From: Tricholoma matsutake
Taxonomy: Eukaryota; Basidiomycota; Agaricomycetes; Agaricales; Tricholomataceae
NCBI GenBank assembly: GCA_026075535.2
Contig: AP026543.1
Location: 3,534,001 to 3,598,000, forward strand
Length of the DNA stretch: 64,000 nt
Reading direction: 5' to 3'
The notes beneath the pieces were generated by a model. The model was given only the letters and a program-made list of their open reading frames with translations, made no database searches and had not been told where the DNA came from. Both the position numbers and the translations under genes were made by a program. Below are positions 10,402-22,778 of this stretch, piece after piece. Each line of letters begins with the position of its first letter. Positions within the stretch are counted from its first letter, which is position 1.

Positions 10402-12880
10402 ATGGCACCTAAGATTTACACCTCTCCAGTCCCTTCCGTTCCTATTGTCGCCACTTCTATATTCACGTACCTCTTCTCTTCTCCTTCTCATGATCTGGAT
10501 ACTATCGGTGGATACCTAGGCGCAACGAAGGCCTTCATTGATGCGCCTTCTGGAACGACACTTACTCGTGCTCAGCTGAAGCATCTTGCGCTTTCATTTG
10601 CTTTTGGGCTTCGTGATCATCCCACTGCTGCTGCGAAACGTGGTGACGTAGTTCTTGTATTTTCACAAAACTCTCTGAACTGGCCAGTCGTTCTGTTCGG
10701 ATCAAGTACATGCCTCCTTCAATGTTGATCACAAAACACGTATTTACTATGCTTTTCAGTTGCTGCAGGCCTACGATGCACTCTCGCGAATAGCATATAT
10801 AACGCTAAAGAACTTGCTTTTCAGTACGTTAATAGCGGGGCCAGGTTGGTGATGTCATCGGAGAAAGGCCTGGCCACCGTTCGGGAGATGTTCAAGCAGC
10901 TCGGTTTGAGCAAGTCGGATGCTGCCAGACGGATTATTGTTCTAGGAACTGGGCTCGAGTGGGCTGGTGGACCTGCGGCGCCCCTCGATCCAGAATCTGC
11001 TGGGCTTCTGCGAATGGAAGATTTGCTTAATCGAGGTGCGCTTAAGGAAGAAGAGAAATTTGAAGGGAAGGATGCCCATGAAACTGCTTATTTGTGCTAT
11101 AGTTCAGGTATGTGCCGATACTCTTTTGATGCATTAATTCGCATTCGAACACGGCTCGATCTTCTGAAGGTACAACTGGAAACCCCAAAGGTGTAGAAGT
11201 GACTAGCCCGAATGTGTTCCCCTACAATTTGAGACTTATGTGCGTGTTTTCCAGACGACACACCAGAATGTAACTGCCGATATTGGAATGCTCAGAACTA
11301 CTTTCCCAAAACAAACAGCTGAGGTCGACAGTTTCTCGGGAGTCCTTCCATTCTATCACATCTATGGCAAGTCCCAAATCTCTTCTTCCACAATCTAGCT
11401 GCTTAGCTCGCTTTCATTAGGTGGCATTATACTTCTGCATTTCTCATTCCTCTGCGGAGTCCCAGCCGTTATTAGAACTCAATTTGATCCCGCTCAATTT
11501 TGTGCCGATATCGAAAGGTACAAAATTACCTGCGCTTTGATCGTTCCCCCAATTTTAGTGGCATTGGCCCGGCACCCTGGTACATGATCAACTACTTCAT
11601 CGACACGTGTCTCCTGCTGATGGAAGTTGACAGCTGTCGATCAGTACGACGTTTCGAGTCTAAAGAGCGTGGCGTCAGGAGCAGCACCGTTAGGAGACGC
11701 ATTGGTCAAGCAAGCACGTCCTGTCACACTCCTCCGGATATAAATTCTTATAATAATGTTTATCATATAGGTGTCAGAGCGTCTGAATTCCAAACGCAAG
11801 AACAAGGTACAACACAAAATCGATGTTATACAGGGTGGGAAGGCTTTACTCGATGCAAAACGTATCATCGTCGTATCATGGCAGCTAAATCATTTGCCCT
11901 GCAGGATACGGACTAACCGAAACGTCGCCTATAACCCATTTCCTCCCCGTAGAGTATGCCATGCACAAAGTTGGCAGCATTGGTATCCTTCTACCCAACC
12001 TTGAAGCCAGAATTGTCATCGACGGCAATGGTGAAGGGGATAATGATGCCCCTGAAGGTGAAGCAGGTGAACTGTGGGTAAGGGGCCCTATTGTTATGAA
12101 GGTTTTTCCCTTCATTTTTTGTGACGTTCAGGCCATATTGATAACGCTAGGGGTACTTGAACAACCCGACAGCAACGAAAGATTCCATAACAAAGGACGG
12201 CTGGTTCAAGACTGGCGATATAGCGAGGATTGATGCAGACGGATTTTATTACATCGTTGATAGAAGGAAGGAGCTCATCAAGTACAAGGTCGTTTGATAC
12301 TACATCAACGCTTTCTGTCAGCTAAATCTATTCCACGTGCTAGGGTTTCCAGGTTCCTCCGGCAGAACTAGAGAGTGTCCTTCTGACACACCCTGAAATT
12401 GCTGATGCGGCAGTTATTGGTGTCAATAGCGACAAGGAGGCCACAGAACTGCCTAGGTCTGTCTACAGAAAGAGTTCTCTAGCGAAACTAACGGATTTAA
12501 AAAAATTTCTCTAGGGCATATGTAGTGCATGCTAATCGCGAACGCGTCATGACTGCTGCGGCGAAGGCAGCTTTCCAGCGAGATGTAAAGAAATGGATCC
12601 AAGAACGTGTGGCGAGACACAAGTTCCTGAGAGGAGGTGAGTTATCTATTTCCTGGCTCCCGAAGAGCTCGCTTAACTCGATTTGCGTCGCCCCAGGCGT
12701 TGTGGTTATTGACATTATTCCGAAGAGGTAGGCTTAGTGTATCCTTGATGATGAAAAGTAATACTGACTAGAAATCGAAGTGCTGCTGGCAAGATCCTTC
12801 GCAAAGAATTACGCGATAGTGCCAAAGTGGAGCTTGCGGGTAGAGACCCTGGTAATGACTCGTTCAAAGCGCGACTTTGA
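10402..12880 (+). CDS. 4-coumarate:CoA ligase-like acyl-CoA synthetase, copy 1
   Basis: Thirteen exons join in frame to 609 residues: 10402-10705, 10760-11107, 11170-11213, 11255-11366, 11421-11579, 11634-11722, 11771-11834, 11905-12101, 12151-12288, 12344-12456, 12515-12636, 12697-12727, 12772-12880. ANL-superfamily motifs are present in order: the phosphate-binding loop [89 protein letters not shown] and the C-terminal catalytic lysine in [12 protein letters not shown]. The reaction would be ATP-dependent activation of an aryl or fatty acid to its CoA thioester; the substrate cannot be read from the sequence. The C-terminus ARL is a PTS1 peroxisomal signal. Intron 4 starts with GC (GCAAGT) where copy 2 has GT. 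A tandem paralogue follows in the same orientation. Confidence 0.9.
12343..12684 (+). repeat. 342-bp perfect identity tract shared with 16961-17302 (copy 1 side)
   Basis: Covers all of exons 10 and 11, the whole intron between them and most of the next intron. Compared base by base with 16961-17302 I find no difference, although exons and introns on either side differ clearly. Confidence 0.9.
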
Positions 12881-15050
12881 ACGAGTACACAATAAATATG
12901 CCGGTCATTTCTTTCTCCTACTTCCAGAACCCTTCGACAATATGTTAAATATTTGAACAGAGTCTCTCATACAACCGCTTGTGCCTTGCCAACATTGTGT
13001 GCAGGTTGAAATGCTCTTGTCAAGATTTAGTTGTCAGACTCATCTTCAAAACTCCTAGTTCTATATTCCTATCTGTGATATTAGTCACCCCAACAGCCGC
13101 CAGCGGGGGCGTCAATCTGAACGCTATCCTTGACCGTGAAAATGACACTGCATATCCACACCAGATGAACGCGGATCTGTACTGACATCGCATCACACAG
13201 ATCGCGGCATTTAAAAGACAGCCGAATCTGAGACACCGGTAGCCGACCAAAAACCCAAAACGATTAGGAGACCGAAATCTGCCATGCTTTGATTGTCCAG
13301 ACGTGTCATCCCATGCGACCGCGTCGTTGCTTGAATGAATCTCAGCATTCTTGAGTCGCGTATCGGTCTCTTGTCAATGCTTTGCGAAGGCAGGTCCACG
13401 TTGGTTGGCTCACAATTCACGTGGGTGGGGCACCTTGCCCAAATCGTTACAACCGAAAAATTAAGGTTTGACTGGGCTGCTGAAGTGCTCTACTTGCAGA
13501 ATTAGAGCGTATCTGCAACTCTTTTTTCATGGATATCAAAAGAAAATTTTCTATGATCGTAATACGTTGATCGGCTGACAGAGCTTCACTTCGGAGTTGC
13601 AGATACGCTTTATGATTGCACTATCAAGATTGTCCAGGGGAACTGTATGGTCTGGGCGTCATATCTGGGTCCCGGGAGCTAAACTGCCGGTGACTGACAG
13701 CACATCCGCCCGAATTGGTGACAACCTAGGCATCCCACCCTAAGATCTGAATACCGACGGGGATGTACTAGGATGAGGAAAACTGTCACTCAGTCAGAAT
13801 GTGTGATCCCACTCTGCCGTGAAGTATGTGGTTCCGCCAGTCGCTTCTAAGTCAACAAATTCACCAGTCACTGAACCAAGGCGCAGGAATGGTATCTGGG
13901 GTTTGGTTTTTTTGTTTGGCTCCAGCTTTCGCTGCGACACTGAAATCTACAAGATGGCCTGCAAGTGCGAGGCTAATCGCTACCGAAAAATTAGAGATTC
14001 TAGGCAGTGCGGTTCGGCGAATCGCACAAGCGGTACTGATGAACCTCGGGATTCTCAATGTCTTATGGGAATTGTATGCTCCAATCTCTCTGGCCCCGGT
14101 TTCGACACCTGCGGAGAGTAGTGGATCCTGTAACATCGTAACGATTGATTGTTTCTTCCCGAGAATATCCACTGGGGCAAGGTTATTTGCTCAGTTCCGG
14201 TCGCGGAAGAAAACTGCTAAGTGTTTATCGGCTAAGAGTCCAGTGGGAGATTGGAGATTTGAGTGAGAGGCCTATTCCAGAGGCATACCAGAACGCCACT
14301 TTCGGGAAGAATTTCTATTGGTGTCCCTCGGTTGGAACTGATACGACTGAGGTAAAGACATGCAGGGAGGATGATAACAAGTTGATTCCCGGTCGGATTT
14401 CGGAGCCACGGAGCGCCAACTTCAAAATACAAGCACAAACATGCAGGTTTAAATAAGGACTTTCTCCGGGGGAAAAAAAAGATAGCAATAGTAAACAAAG
14501 ACACGGACATCGCCATTGCTGTAGGAAGTTCGAATAGTATGCAGCGTTTTGTTCGTGGACTATTTTGTCCGAGCCTTGCTGATTGCTTGCTGATCCTTTG
14601 CTGATCCTTTGCTGATCCTTACTGATCCCCATGAGTAAGATGCTGTAAGATGCCTGATCGATCGGGACAGATGCGCCCACTGTCCTACTAAGGTACCACG
14701 ATGTTCCATCGACAAGGTAATGACCTGTAAACCTCTCATACTGACGAATAGCTCCGACTTCACTGTGTGGAATCGATGGCTGGAACCCTTGCCGAGGCCA
14801 TTGCGGTGTATTACGACCTATTACGACCGGGTCAATATTAAGCAGCTCGGCAATCCAAAAATCGCCAAGCAGCAGACATCGCAATAGATAATATATGCTA
14901 GTAACCATGGGTATAACGTCGAGAATCAGCCGGCTATGACCGGACCGACGCCGCCCCTGACAGGGAGCGGTTAAGAAGATCAAGCGTCAGGGACGACGGT
15001 ACCAGCCTCGAAGATCCATAGCCTTGATCTGCGTGTTCTAACTCTCTGCA
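12881..15050. other. Spacer between tandem ligase genes; no supported gene
   Basis: 2.17 kb. Frames at 13826-14266 (+) and 14315-14983 (-) are open but show no motif. The spacer holds a small TIR element (13505-13610) and a short tandem repeat of the unit CCTTTGCTGAT (about 14573-14627). The last 130 bp resemble the promoter of copy 1, so the duplication probably included the proximal promoter. Confidence 0.5.
13505..13610. mobile_element. Candidate 106-bp MITE with 16-bp terminal inverted repeats
   Basis: Perfect 16-bp inverted arms AGCGTATCTGCAACTC (13506-13521) and GAGTTGCAGATACGCT (13594-13609) enclose an AT-rich centre. A TA dinucleotide flanks each side (13503-13504 and 13611-13612), as for Tc1/mariner-type insertions, but with only two bases this may be chance. 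Confidence 0.5.
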
Positions 15051-17498
15051 ATGGCACCCAAGATCTATACCTCCCAAGTCCCTTCCATTCCTATCGTCAC
15101 GACTTCTGTATTCACGCACCTCTTCTCTTCTCCTTCTCATGATCCGGATAATGTCGGAGGATACCCAGGCGCAACGAAGGCCTTCATTGACGCGCCTTCT
15201 GGAACAACACTTACACGTGCTCAGCTGAAGCATCTTGCGCTTTCATTTGCTTTTGGACTTCGTGATCATCCCACTGCTCCTGCGAAACGTGGTGACGTAG
15301 TACTTATATTTTCACAAAACTCTCTGAACTGGCCGGTCGTTCTATTTGGATCGGGTATGCAGATTCTAATGTTGATTTAACATGTGTTTACTGTGTCTGC
15401 AGTCGCTGCAGGTCTACGATGCACTCTCGCGAACAGCGCGTACAACGCAAAAGAACTCGCTTTTCAGTACGTTGATAGTAGGGCTAATTTGGTGATTTCA
15501 TCCCAGGAAGGCCTGTCCACCGTCCGGGAGATGTTCAAACAGCTCGGTTTGAGCAAGTCGGATACTGACAGACGAATTATTGTCCTTGGGGCTGGGCTCG
15601 AGTGGGCTGGTGGACCCGCGGCGCCCCTCGATCCAGAATCTGCTGGGCTTCTGCGAATGGAAGATTTGCTTAATCGAGGTGTGCTTAAGGAAGAAGAGAA
15701 ATTTGAAGGGAAGGATGCCCACGAAACTGCTTATCTGTGTTACAGCTCCGGTATGAAGACGATCTTTTGATGCGTTAATTCCCATTCGAATATGACTATC
15801 TTCTGAAGGTACAACTGGAAAACCCAAAGGTGTAGAGGTAACTAGTCCGAATGTGTTCCGTTATAATGACTTATGTGCATATTTTCTAGACGACGCACCA
15901 GAACATCACTACCGTTATTGGCATAGTCAGAACTACGTACCCAAAACAAACGCCTGGGGTCGACAGTTTTTTGGGATTACTTCCATTCTATCACATCTAC
16001 GGTAGGTACCCAAATTCTTCCCACAGTTTAGTTGCTTACCTCGCTCTCATTATGCAGGTGCCATTAAACTTCTGCATTTCGCATGCCTCTGCGGAGTCCC
16101 AGTAGTTATTCAAGCTCGATTTGATCCCGTTCTATTTTGTGCCGATATCGAACGGTACAAAATTACCTCCGCCTTGATCGTTCCCCCTATTTTAGTGGCG
16201 TTGGCTCGGCACCCTAGTAGATGTTCATCACCTTCAAATTGCTTCCTGCTAATGCAAATCGACAGTTGTCGACCGGTATGATCTTTCGAGATTAAAGATC
16301 ATCGCATCGGGAGCAGCACCGCTAGGAGCCGCATTGGTCAAGCAAGCACGTCCTGTTACACTCCTCAGGTGTAAATTCTTATAATAATGTTTACCGTCTA
16401 GGTGTCGGAGCGTTTAGATTCCAAACGCATGACCAAGGGACAACGCAAAATCGATGTTGTGCAGGGTGGGAAGGCTTTACTTGATCCAGAACGTATCAGC
16501 TAAAACATTTGCCCTGCAGGATATGGACTAACTGAAACGTCGCCTACAACACACTTCCTGCCCGTAGAGGATGCCATGCGCAAAGTTGGCAGCACCGGTA
16601 TCCTTTTGCCCAACCTTGAAGCCAGACTTGTTATCTACGGCGATGGTGAAGGGGAGATTGATGTACCTGAAGGGGAACCAGGGGAATTGTGGATAAGGGG
16701 CCCTACTGTTATGAAGGTTTTTCTCTTTTCATTTTTCGTCACGTTCAGACCATATTGATGATATTAGGGGTACTTGAACAACCCGACAGCAACGAAAGAT
16801 TCTATAACAAAGGATGGCTGGTTCAAGACTGGTGATATAGCGCAGATTGACGCAGACGGATTTTATTACATCGTTGATAGAGGGAAGGAGCTCATCAAGT
16901 ACAAGGTCGGTTGATACCACATCAATGTTTTCTGTCAGCTAAATCTATTCCATGTGCTAAGGGTTTCCAGGTTCCTCCGGCAGAACTAGAGAGTGTCCTT
17001 CTGACACACCCTGAAATTGCTGATGCGGCAGTTATTGGTGTCAATAGCGACAAGGAGGCCACAGAACTGCCTAGGTCTGTCTACAGAAAGAGTTCTCTAG
17101 CGAAACTAACGGATTTAAAAAAATTTCTCTAGGGCATATGTAGTGCATGCTAATCGCGAACGCGTCATGACTGCTGCGGCGAAGGCAGCTTTCCAGCGAG
17201 ATGTAAAGAAATGGATCCAAGAACGTGTGGCGAGACACAAGTTCCTGAGAGGAGGTGAGTTATCTATTTCCTGGCTCCCGAAGAGCTCGCTTAACTCGAT
17301 TTACGTCGCCCCAGGCGTTGTGATTATCGACATTATTCCGAAGAGGTATACTCAGTATATCCTTGTTGACGAAAAGTAATACTGACTAGAAGTCAAAGTG
17401 CCGCTGGCAAGATCCTCCGGAAACAATTACGCGAGCAAGCCAAAGCGGAGCTTGCTGGCAGGGACCCTGGTAATGATGAGGTCAAAGCGCGACTTTGA
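15051..17498 (+). CDS. 4-coumarate:CoA ligase-like acyl-CoA synthetase, copy 2
   Basis: Tandem paralogue of the gene at 10402, with the same 13-exon structure (exon 1 is 15051-15354, the same 304-nt length) and no disabling mutation that I can find. Motifs: [87 protein letters not shown] and [14 protein letters not shown]. It ends KARL, so it carries the same PTS1-like ARL. Differences from copy 1 are spread over the N-terminal two thirds (for example [10 protein letters not shown] against [10 protein letters not shown], and DRGKEL against DRRKEL). In contrast, 16961-17302 is identical to 12343-12684, introns included. Copy 2 uses a normal GT donor at the intron that is GC in copy 1. Both copies look functional and may differ in substrate or regulation. 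Confidence 0.9.
16961..17302 (+). repeat. 342-bp perfect identity tract shared with 12343-12684 (copy 2 side)
   Basis: Partner of the tract in copy 1. The first mismatch downstream is at 17303 (A against G at 12685). Upstream, identity starts right at the 3' splice site. Confidence 0.9.
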
Positions 17499-18998
17499 AC
17501 GAGGATACAATCTAGCGACAGTCTTTTTTTCTCCCACTTAGGGAACACTTGTACGATATGTTAAATCTGTGATCAGTCTCTCATCCGGCGCCTCATCACA
17601 CTATGTGTAGTTTACCAAATAATGTTCTTGGCAGAGATTTAGTTACTGCAGTCTTGTTCTGCACTTTGCTATCTGTAGTGCTGGACATTTGAACCGCCAG
17701 TAGTGAGGTCTGCAGGTCACAGTGTGAACGAAGAAACGAATAAGGTCTTTGTTGTACGGCCGTCCGCGAAAAGCGGATCTAACCCTATCTAATGGGAGCG
17801 GCAGACACGTGTTGTCGTTTAGTTCGGGAGCACAATGAGCACAAACTCTATCCTGCTCTATCTAATTATCACACGCCGGATCAGGCCTGTGAATCACCTG
17901 TGACTATATCAGGAGACGGAAAAAAAAGTCTTGGCTGTAAGTCCCAGTAAGTCCCACTGCACCCGATGAGTAGTGCACCGAAGTAATAGAAGAGCTACAG
18001 GTGCAAGAGGATGTATGAGCAACTTCAGAGCAAATTATAAGCTTGCAAACGCGTCTTGGAGTTAGGTGGCCAGGCACGCGCATCAGTATATATATATATA
18101 GAATCTGAGATGCAGGACTAGTAACAGCCTCCGTTGTTACTCCGACCATGATTTAACTGTCTTGACCACGACTTGACATTCTTCCTCCAATCTTCCCTGG
18201 CCTACGACTCTTCATTACTCTCGTGATGGTAAGCTTTCCTTTGGTATGATTCCAGGATAATGATAACTTTTAGTGTTACTCAAGCCTCAAGCCTGCAAGG
18301 CTCGATAATTATCTTGCAACCGCCTGCCCCTGCTTCGATCAACGCCGAATGAACGCACATATTTCCCTGCTGTCGCCGCAGGCCCAATATAACTACTGGT
18401 ATAAATACGGAAGGCCCTTTTATATAGTAAAGCCTGTCCCATCTACGCAGGCTATGTCTGCCGAATACACAAGTTTTGAAATATTGTACAAATGTACGTG
18501 AATTCATCAATCTAGGCGCGTTATGATGTTCGTCTTACTTCCCCTGACCGCAGCCTACGTACTGTATGGTGTTTCGAGGTCCGAATCAATCAACGCATCA
18601 CGACTTTTTTCTGCTCATTATCTTCTCTAAAGCTTTCCGGAGACTCAAACGTCTAGATGGAAGTGCAGGGTGGGTACCTGGGTCTGTTGTATTTATTTAG
18701 GCGGCTTCAGCTAACAGGCCTCATAAGTTCAGGGAACTGATACGCAGTTCTACAAATCACGGTCAACACGCAAGCCTTGATGACTGGTCCTTTCCTCTAT
18801 ATATGGTGGTAGGTGCACGGCACTTTTTAATATGTAGATGACATCATTACTCGTCGCCTCCGTGCCGATGGAACGCTCGTCTCGGATGAATAATTCTACC
18901 GTAGACGTTCTCTAATTCTTGTTTCTTGCACCCAGACATGTGAGTCTCGGCATTATCAACTTTCGTGTGTTCAGCTAACCTGCCATCTTTTTGTTCAG
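17499..18998. other. Intergenic, no supported gene
   Basis: 1.5 kb without recognisable coding sequence. A short (TA)n run lies at about 18087-18100. Some fragments near 18300-18700 may belong to the decayed 5' part of the following RTA1-like gene, but I could not place them. Confidence 0.4.
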
Positions 18999-19825
18999 TC
19001 AATCTCTCAGAAACATTGTGTGGTTATATACCCACACAGTATGTTTGTGCGTTGTTTCTAGCTCTATTCCGGTGTAAGCTTATTCTACTCGTATTTCTCA
19101 AGCATCGCGATAATCCCTTCCTTTTCCAGATTCTATCATTTCCTGCGGCTATGTTCATGCTCTATTTTTCCATCGACAACTAGGATTCAATATCCCTCAC
19201 AGTACATGCGATAGGTGGAGGGATGGCGTCTGTCGCCCCTGCGAATCTAACAATGTGGGCAAATTTTATGTATTCTCCGATGTCATATTCATGCCAATGA
19301 ACAGGGTAGTCATGTCATGCTTGATGGTATCATTTTCCAAGTGGGTTTGCGGCACATAGTCAAGCCTTTCAAGGCATGCATGAATTTTCCCCCAGTCTCA
19401 ACTATCATATATGTCGCATGTGCATTGGAATTTTCCATCCGATACCCCAAGAACAATGTTCGATACTGGTCACCACAGGTAATTCACCATCAGAGGGATC
19501 ATGAGTAGACGCGTACAGGTCATGGGAATTGCTTTGATTTTTAACACCATTTTGTTCATCCGGTGAGTTTATTTGCAACAGCAATGTGCTTTGGCTGAGC
19601 TGCATACCCACAGTGCAGTGTACCGGACAATAGAGAACAAGGACTGGAAGAACAATGATTGGGACTGAAATCTGATGCAGTACGCGTTTCATCGTCTTCC
19701 ATTTGTCGTAACTGATAAACATCTTTTATTTATTTAAAGATATCTTCGATGTGCAACGATTGTTTTAGAAATGGTCACCTTGAATGTTTCGCGTCTAGGA
19801 CTGATGGTTACTTCCCCCGAGATGA
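18999..19825 (+). pseudogene. RTA1-like membrane protein pseudogene
   Basis: Fragments in family order on the plus strand: CGYIPTQYVCALFLALF (helix 1), NPFLFQILSFPAA, DSISLTVHAIGGGMASVAP, GSHVMLDGIIFQV, a probable intron, STIIYVACALEFSIRYP, VMGIALIFNTILFIR, AVYRTIENKDW and VLEMVTLNVSRLG. These match the seven-helix RTA1/lipid-translocating-exporter layout. The stretch that normally carries the second and third helices and the LGRII region is missing, and a TAG stop sits at about 19181-19183 between two conserved blocks. I read it as a gene that lost its middle and is decaying. RTA1-like proteins confer tolerance to sterol-related toxicants in yeast. Additional very short introns could hide a few of the defects, but not the missing core. 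Confidence 0.6.
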
Positions 19826-20269
19826 GAGAAAAAACACGCTGCAACGTTCCGAAGTTCAGCATTCGACGAGGGCTAGTCGGGGGCACGGAATATCTTAGAC
19901 ACTATCAGGTCTTGATAATACTATTCGGTTCAGGACCCCTTCATTAATGTAGGTTATCTTATGTGCTTCGTCACATGATGATACGTACGTTTTTGTCGGA
20001 CTTCCTACTTACTATCGTAACTCTGGTTCTGGGCAAATCTCTGGTGGGTATCGATTTATCCATCACATGCGTCGTCAGGCGTCGTCAAAGGTCAAAAAAA
20101 AAATGTTACGTGACCACATGCTATAGCGCTATGCACATCTGCGAATCTCTAGTCTTGGCTCTGAGAAATGACTCTTCGCGTGACGTATCTCGGAATGCAT
20201 GTAATATTCGAATTTTCCTTGCTGTAGTCAGCATGGTCGGCCAGGGCGCCAACCTTTTTCTTCCTGGCC
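19826..20269. promoter_or_regulatory. Upstream region of the D-lactate dehydrogenase gene
   Basis: 444 bp without coding signal, immediately 5' of the ATG at 20270. I see no clear TATA box. Confidence 0.35.
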
Positions 20270-22640
20270 ATGCTTATCTCCTCACTGAAAGTCTGGGTAC
20301 ATAACAGCTCTTCTCTGTTTCTGAGTCGTTCACGACCGCTCATTGTCCCGCGTGGCCAAATTGCTTCTGATCCTAGTCGACGATTAAAGTCCTCATTTGG
20401 TATTGGAGGAGGAACAACTCCCGCCTTTGAGAACAACACGAAACGTACATTTCGTGTCAGGTTGCTCTTGTCATCACTTACAAGTGGAATTCTGGGCTAT
20501 GCCATTGCACAAACCACTGGGCCACGTTGTCCAGCCGTTACTAACGTTATTACTGAGAATGGCACTCAAGGATCGCAATATGGAACCTCCGAAGACGTAC
20601 GGAACGCCGTCAAGGAGCTCCGATTGGCCTTGTCATCCAAAGATGCCGTGTCTACTGATACTGACGACCTCCATAATCATGGTGTATCAGAGTGGGACCA
20701 CCGTACAGGTGTGTGTGACCACGTGTTGCCTCGCCCTCTGAACCATTTTATTTTCCGCTAGGGAAATTCCATCCTAGCGTGGTAGTGTATCCTAACTCAA
20801 CGGAAGACGTTGTTCAGATCGTCAAGATTGCCACAAAATATCGGACACCGATTATTGTGCAGTCTGGTGTAACAAGTTTTGAGGGACAATGCCGAATTGT
20901 ACGGACATGCTAATTTCCTGCATAACTATCCTGCCAACCTTTTTGCAGACTTCCTTGCAAGGTATTTGCGTAGACTTATGTATGATGGACCGTATTTTGG
21001 AGATACATGGTGCGTGCAACTGCTTCATGTAATTTGCTGGAGACATCATATTGCGTGTCCAGAGGCCGACTCTGACCTTGTATGTCAGCCTGGTGCGAGA
21101 TGGATGGAGGTCAACGACCACTTGAAGCAGAAAGGTAAGTAGTTAGGTTTATACCGGGATGGAAATCTGACGAAGCCTAGGTATACCACTGTTTTTCCCG
21201 GTAAGCTCGTTTATCTTCTGCTCCCTGACATTAATCATACTATGGTACAGCTTGATCCTGGGCCTGGGGCGACGCTCGGGGGTATGCTGAGCACTGGGTG
21301 TTCTGGCAGTATGTCTTGTCATCATACCTGCATGAATATGTGTCTGACGAAGTACTCAGCGAACGCAATGCGCTATGGTACCGCAAAGGGGGAATGGTTT
21401 CTCAATGCAGTAGGTCACCTCCCTGGCAACTACTGCGAAATCTTACGCTGCGTAGACCGTAGTCCTGCCTTCAGGAGAGGTCATCAAAACTCGTCGCAGA
21501 TCGAGGAAGTCCTCTGCAGGATTTGATACCACCAAACTCTTCATTGGAGCTGAAGGGACTCTTGGAATAGTTACAGAAGGTCGGCAAGTCTAGCTCTGCA
21601 GACCAATCCTTAGGCTTATACGGTTTCAGTTACAATCCGCCTGGCGCCTGTGCTTCCTACAACAACGGCTGTTGTGCAGTTCCCGGACATCCTCAAAGCA
21701 AGCGAAGCTGTCATTGATGTCATGAACCAAGGGGTGGGCATTCGTATGTCTTCTCGCCACGTACCTCTCAATACCATTTTGCTGAGAGACGAACAGAGTG
21801 CATAGAACTGCTAGATAAGGTTTCCATGTTTGCGGTAAACATGCACGCGTCCCCAGGACGCAAATGGGCTGAAAAGGACAGCCTCTTCTTTAAGTTCCAA
21901 GGACACTCGCAGGCGGCTTTACAGGAGACAGCGAAGGTCGTGAAGACAATTGTCGAAAAGCACGGCGGGACTAGATTTGAGCTCGCACGGGACGAGGAAG
22001 ATGCAGAGGCTATGTGGAACGACAGGAGGAATGCTTATTCTGCCGGGTTGGCATTTATGGAAGGGGGTAGAGGAACTCCGACTGATGTTTGGTGAGCCTG
22101 ACAAAAGTGATACGCTCGAAAGATGACGCTGATGCGTCCAACTTCAGTGTCCCAGTGTCCCGGTTGCCTGAACTGGTATACGAGACCAAGAAAGACTTTT
22201 CTGAACTTGGCATAACCTCGCCCATCGTCGGACATGCAGGCGACGGCAATTTCCATAGTTTGCCCTTGTTCAGGACGGAAGATGAGGAAGCCGTTGTCAA
22301 GGAAGCTGTACGCAGGATGGTGCACCGCGCGATCGCATTGGACGGCACATGTGAGCACATGGATGCCATCCTGGATGATTGATGGGCTGAATCCGTGACA
22401 TGTCAGGCACAGGAGAGCACGGTGTGGGATTGGAAAAGAAAGAATACCTCGTGGAAGAGCTAGGGCTTGGGACGGTGGAGCTCATGAAGACGATCAAAAG
22501 GGCTATCGACCCGTTAGGGCTATTCAATCCTGGAAAGGTTTTTGGTTTTCACATGTTCTTGCCTATGTATGAACCTGACAACTTGGTAGTTATACCCCGA
22601 TACAGCAGCGGACAAAAAGGATAAACAATATGTCAAGTGA
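20270..22640 (+). CDS. D-lactate dehydrogenase (cytochrome c), mitochondrial FAD enzyme
   Basis: Thirteen exons join in frame to 584 residues: 20270-20708, 20762-20898, 20949-21009, 21063-21134, 21181-21200, 21251-21308, 21360-21409, 21456-21579, 21630-21743, 21797-22091, 22148-22350, 22407-22537, 22590-22640. The N-terminus ([20 protein letters not shown], Arg-rich) is a presequence followed by a membrane helix ([17 protein letters not shown]), as in inner-membrane Dld1. The FAD-binding fold shows [68 protein letters not shown] and [15 protein letters not shown]. The C-terminal half has [27 protein letters not shown] and [15 protein letters not shown]. It oxidises D-lactate to pyruvate and passes electrons to cytochrome c. 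The usual GGGTSLEG loop is changed ([10 protein letters not shown]), which may reduce activity or reflect a misplaced splice site at 20899. Confidence 0.88.
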
Positions 22641-22778
22641 ATTTCCGAAGTTGGCTCTCGCATTGCGCTTTGATGACACCGTTTCATTGGCCACTGAAGC
22701 AGCGTATAGTATGTTGTTAATAACCATGTCTATCACGAAACAGAAAAAAACAATGTATACACAACTAACGAGTACAAC

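Noticed and set aside
13826..14266. 146-codon open frame on the plus strand between the ligases
   Set aside because: No recognisable family, no splice partners and no promoter; treated as chance.
14315..14983. 222-codon open frame on the minus strand
   Set aside because: No motif, unlike the codon use of neighbouring genes, and overlaps the duplicated promoter of ligase copy 2.
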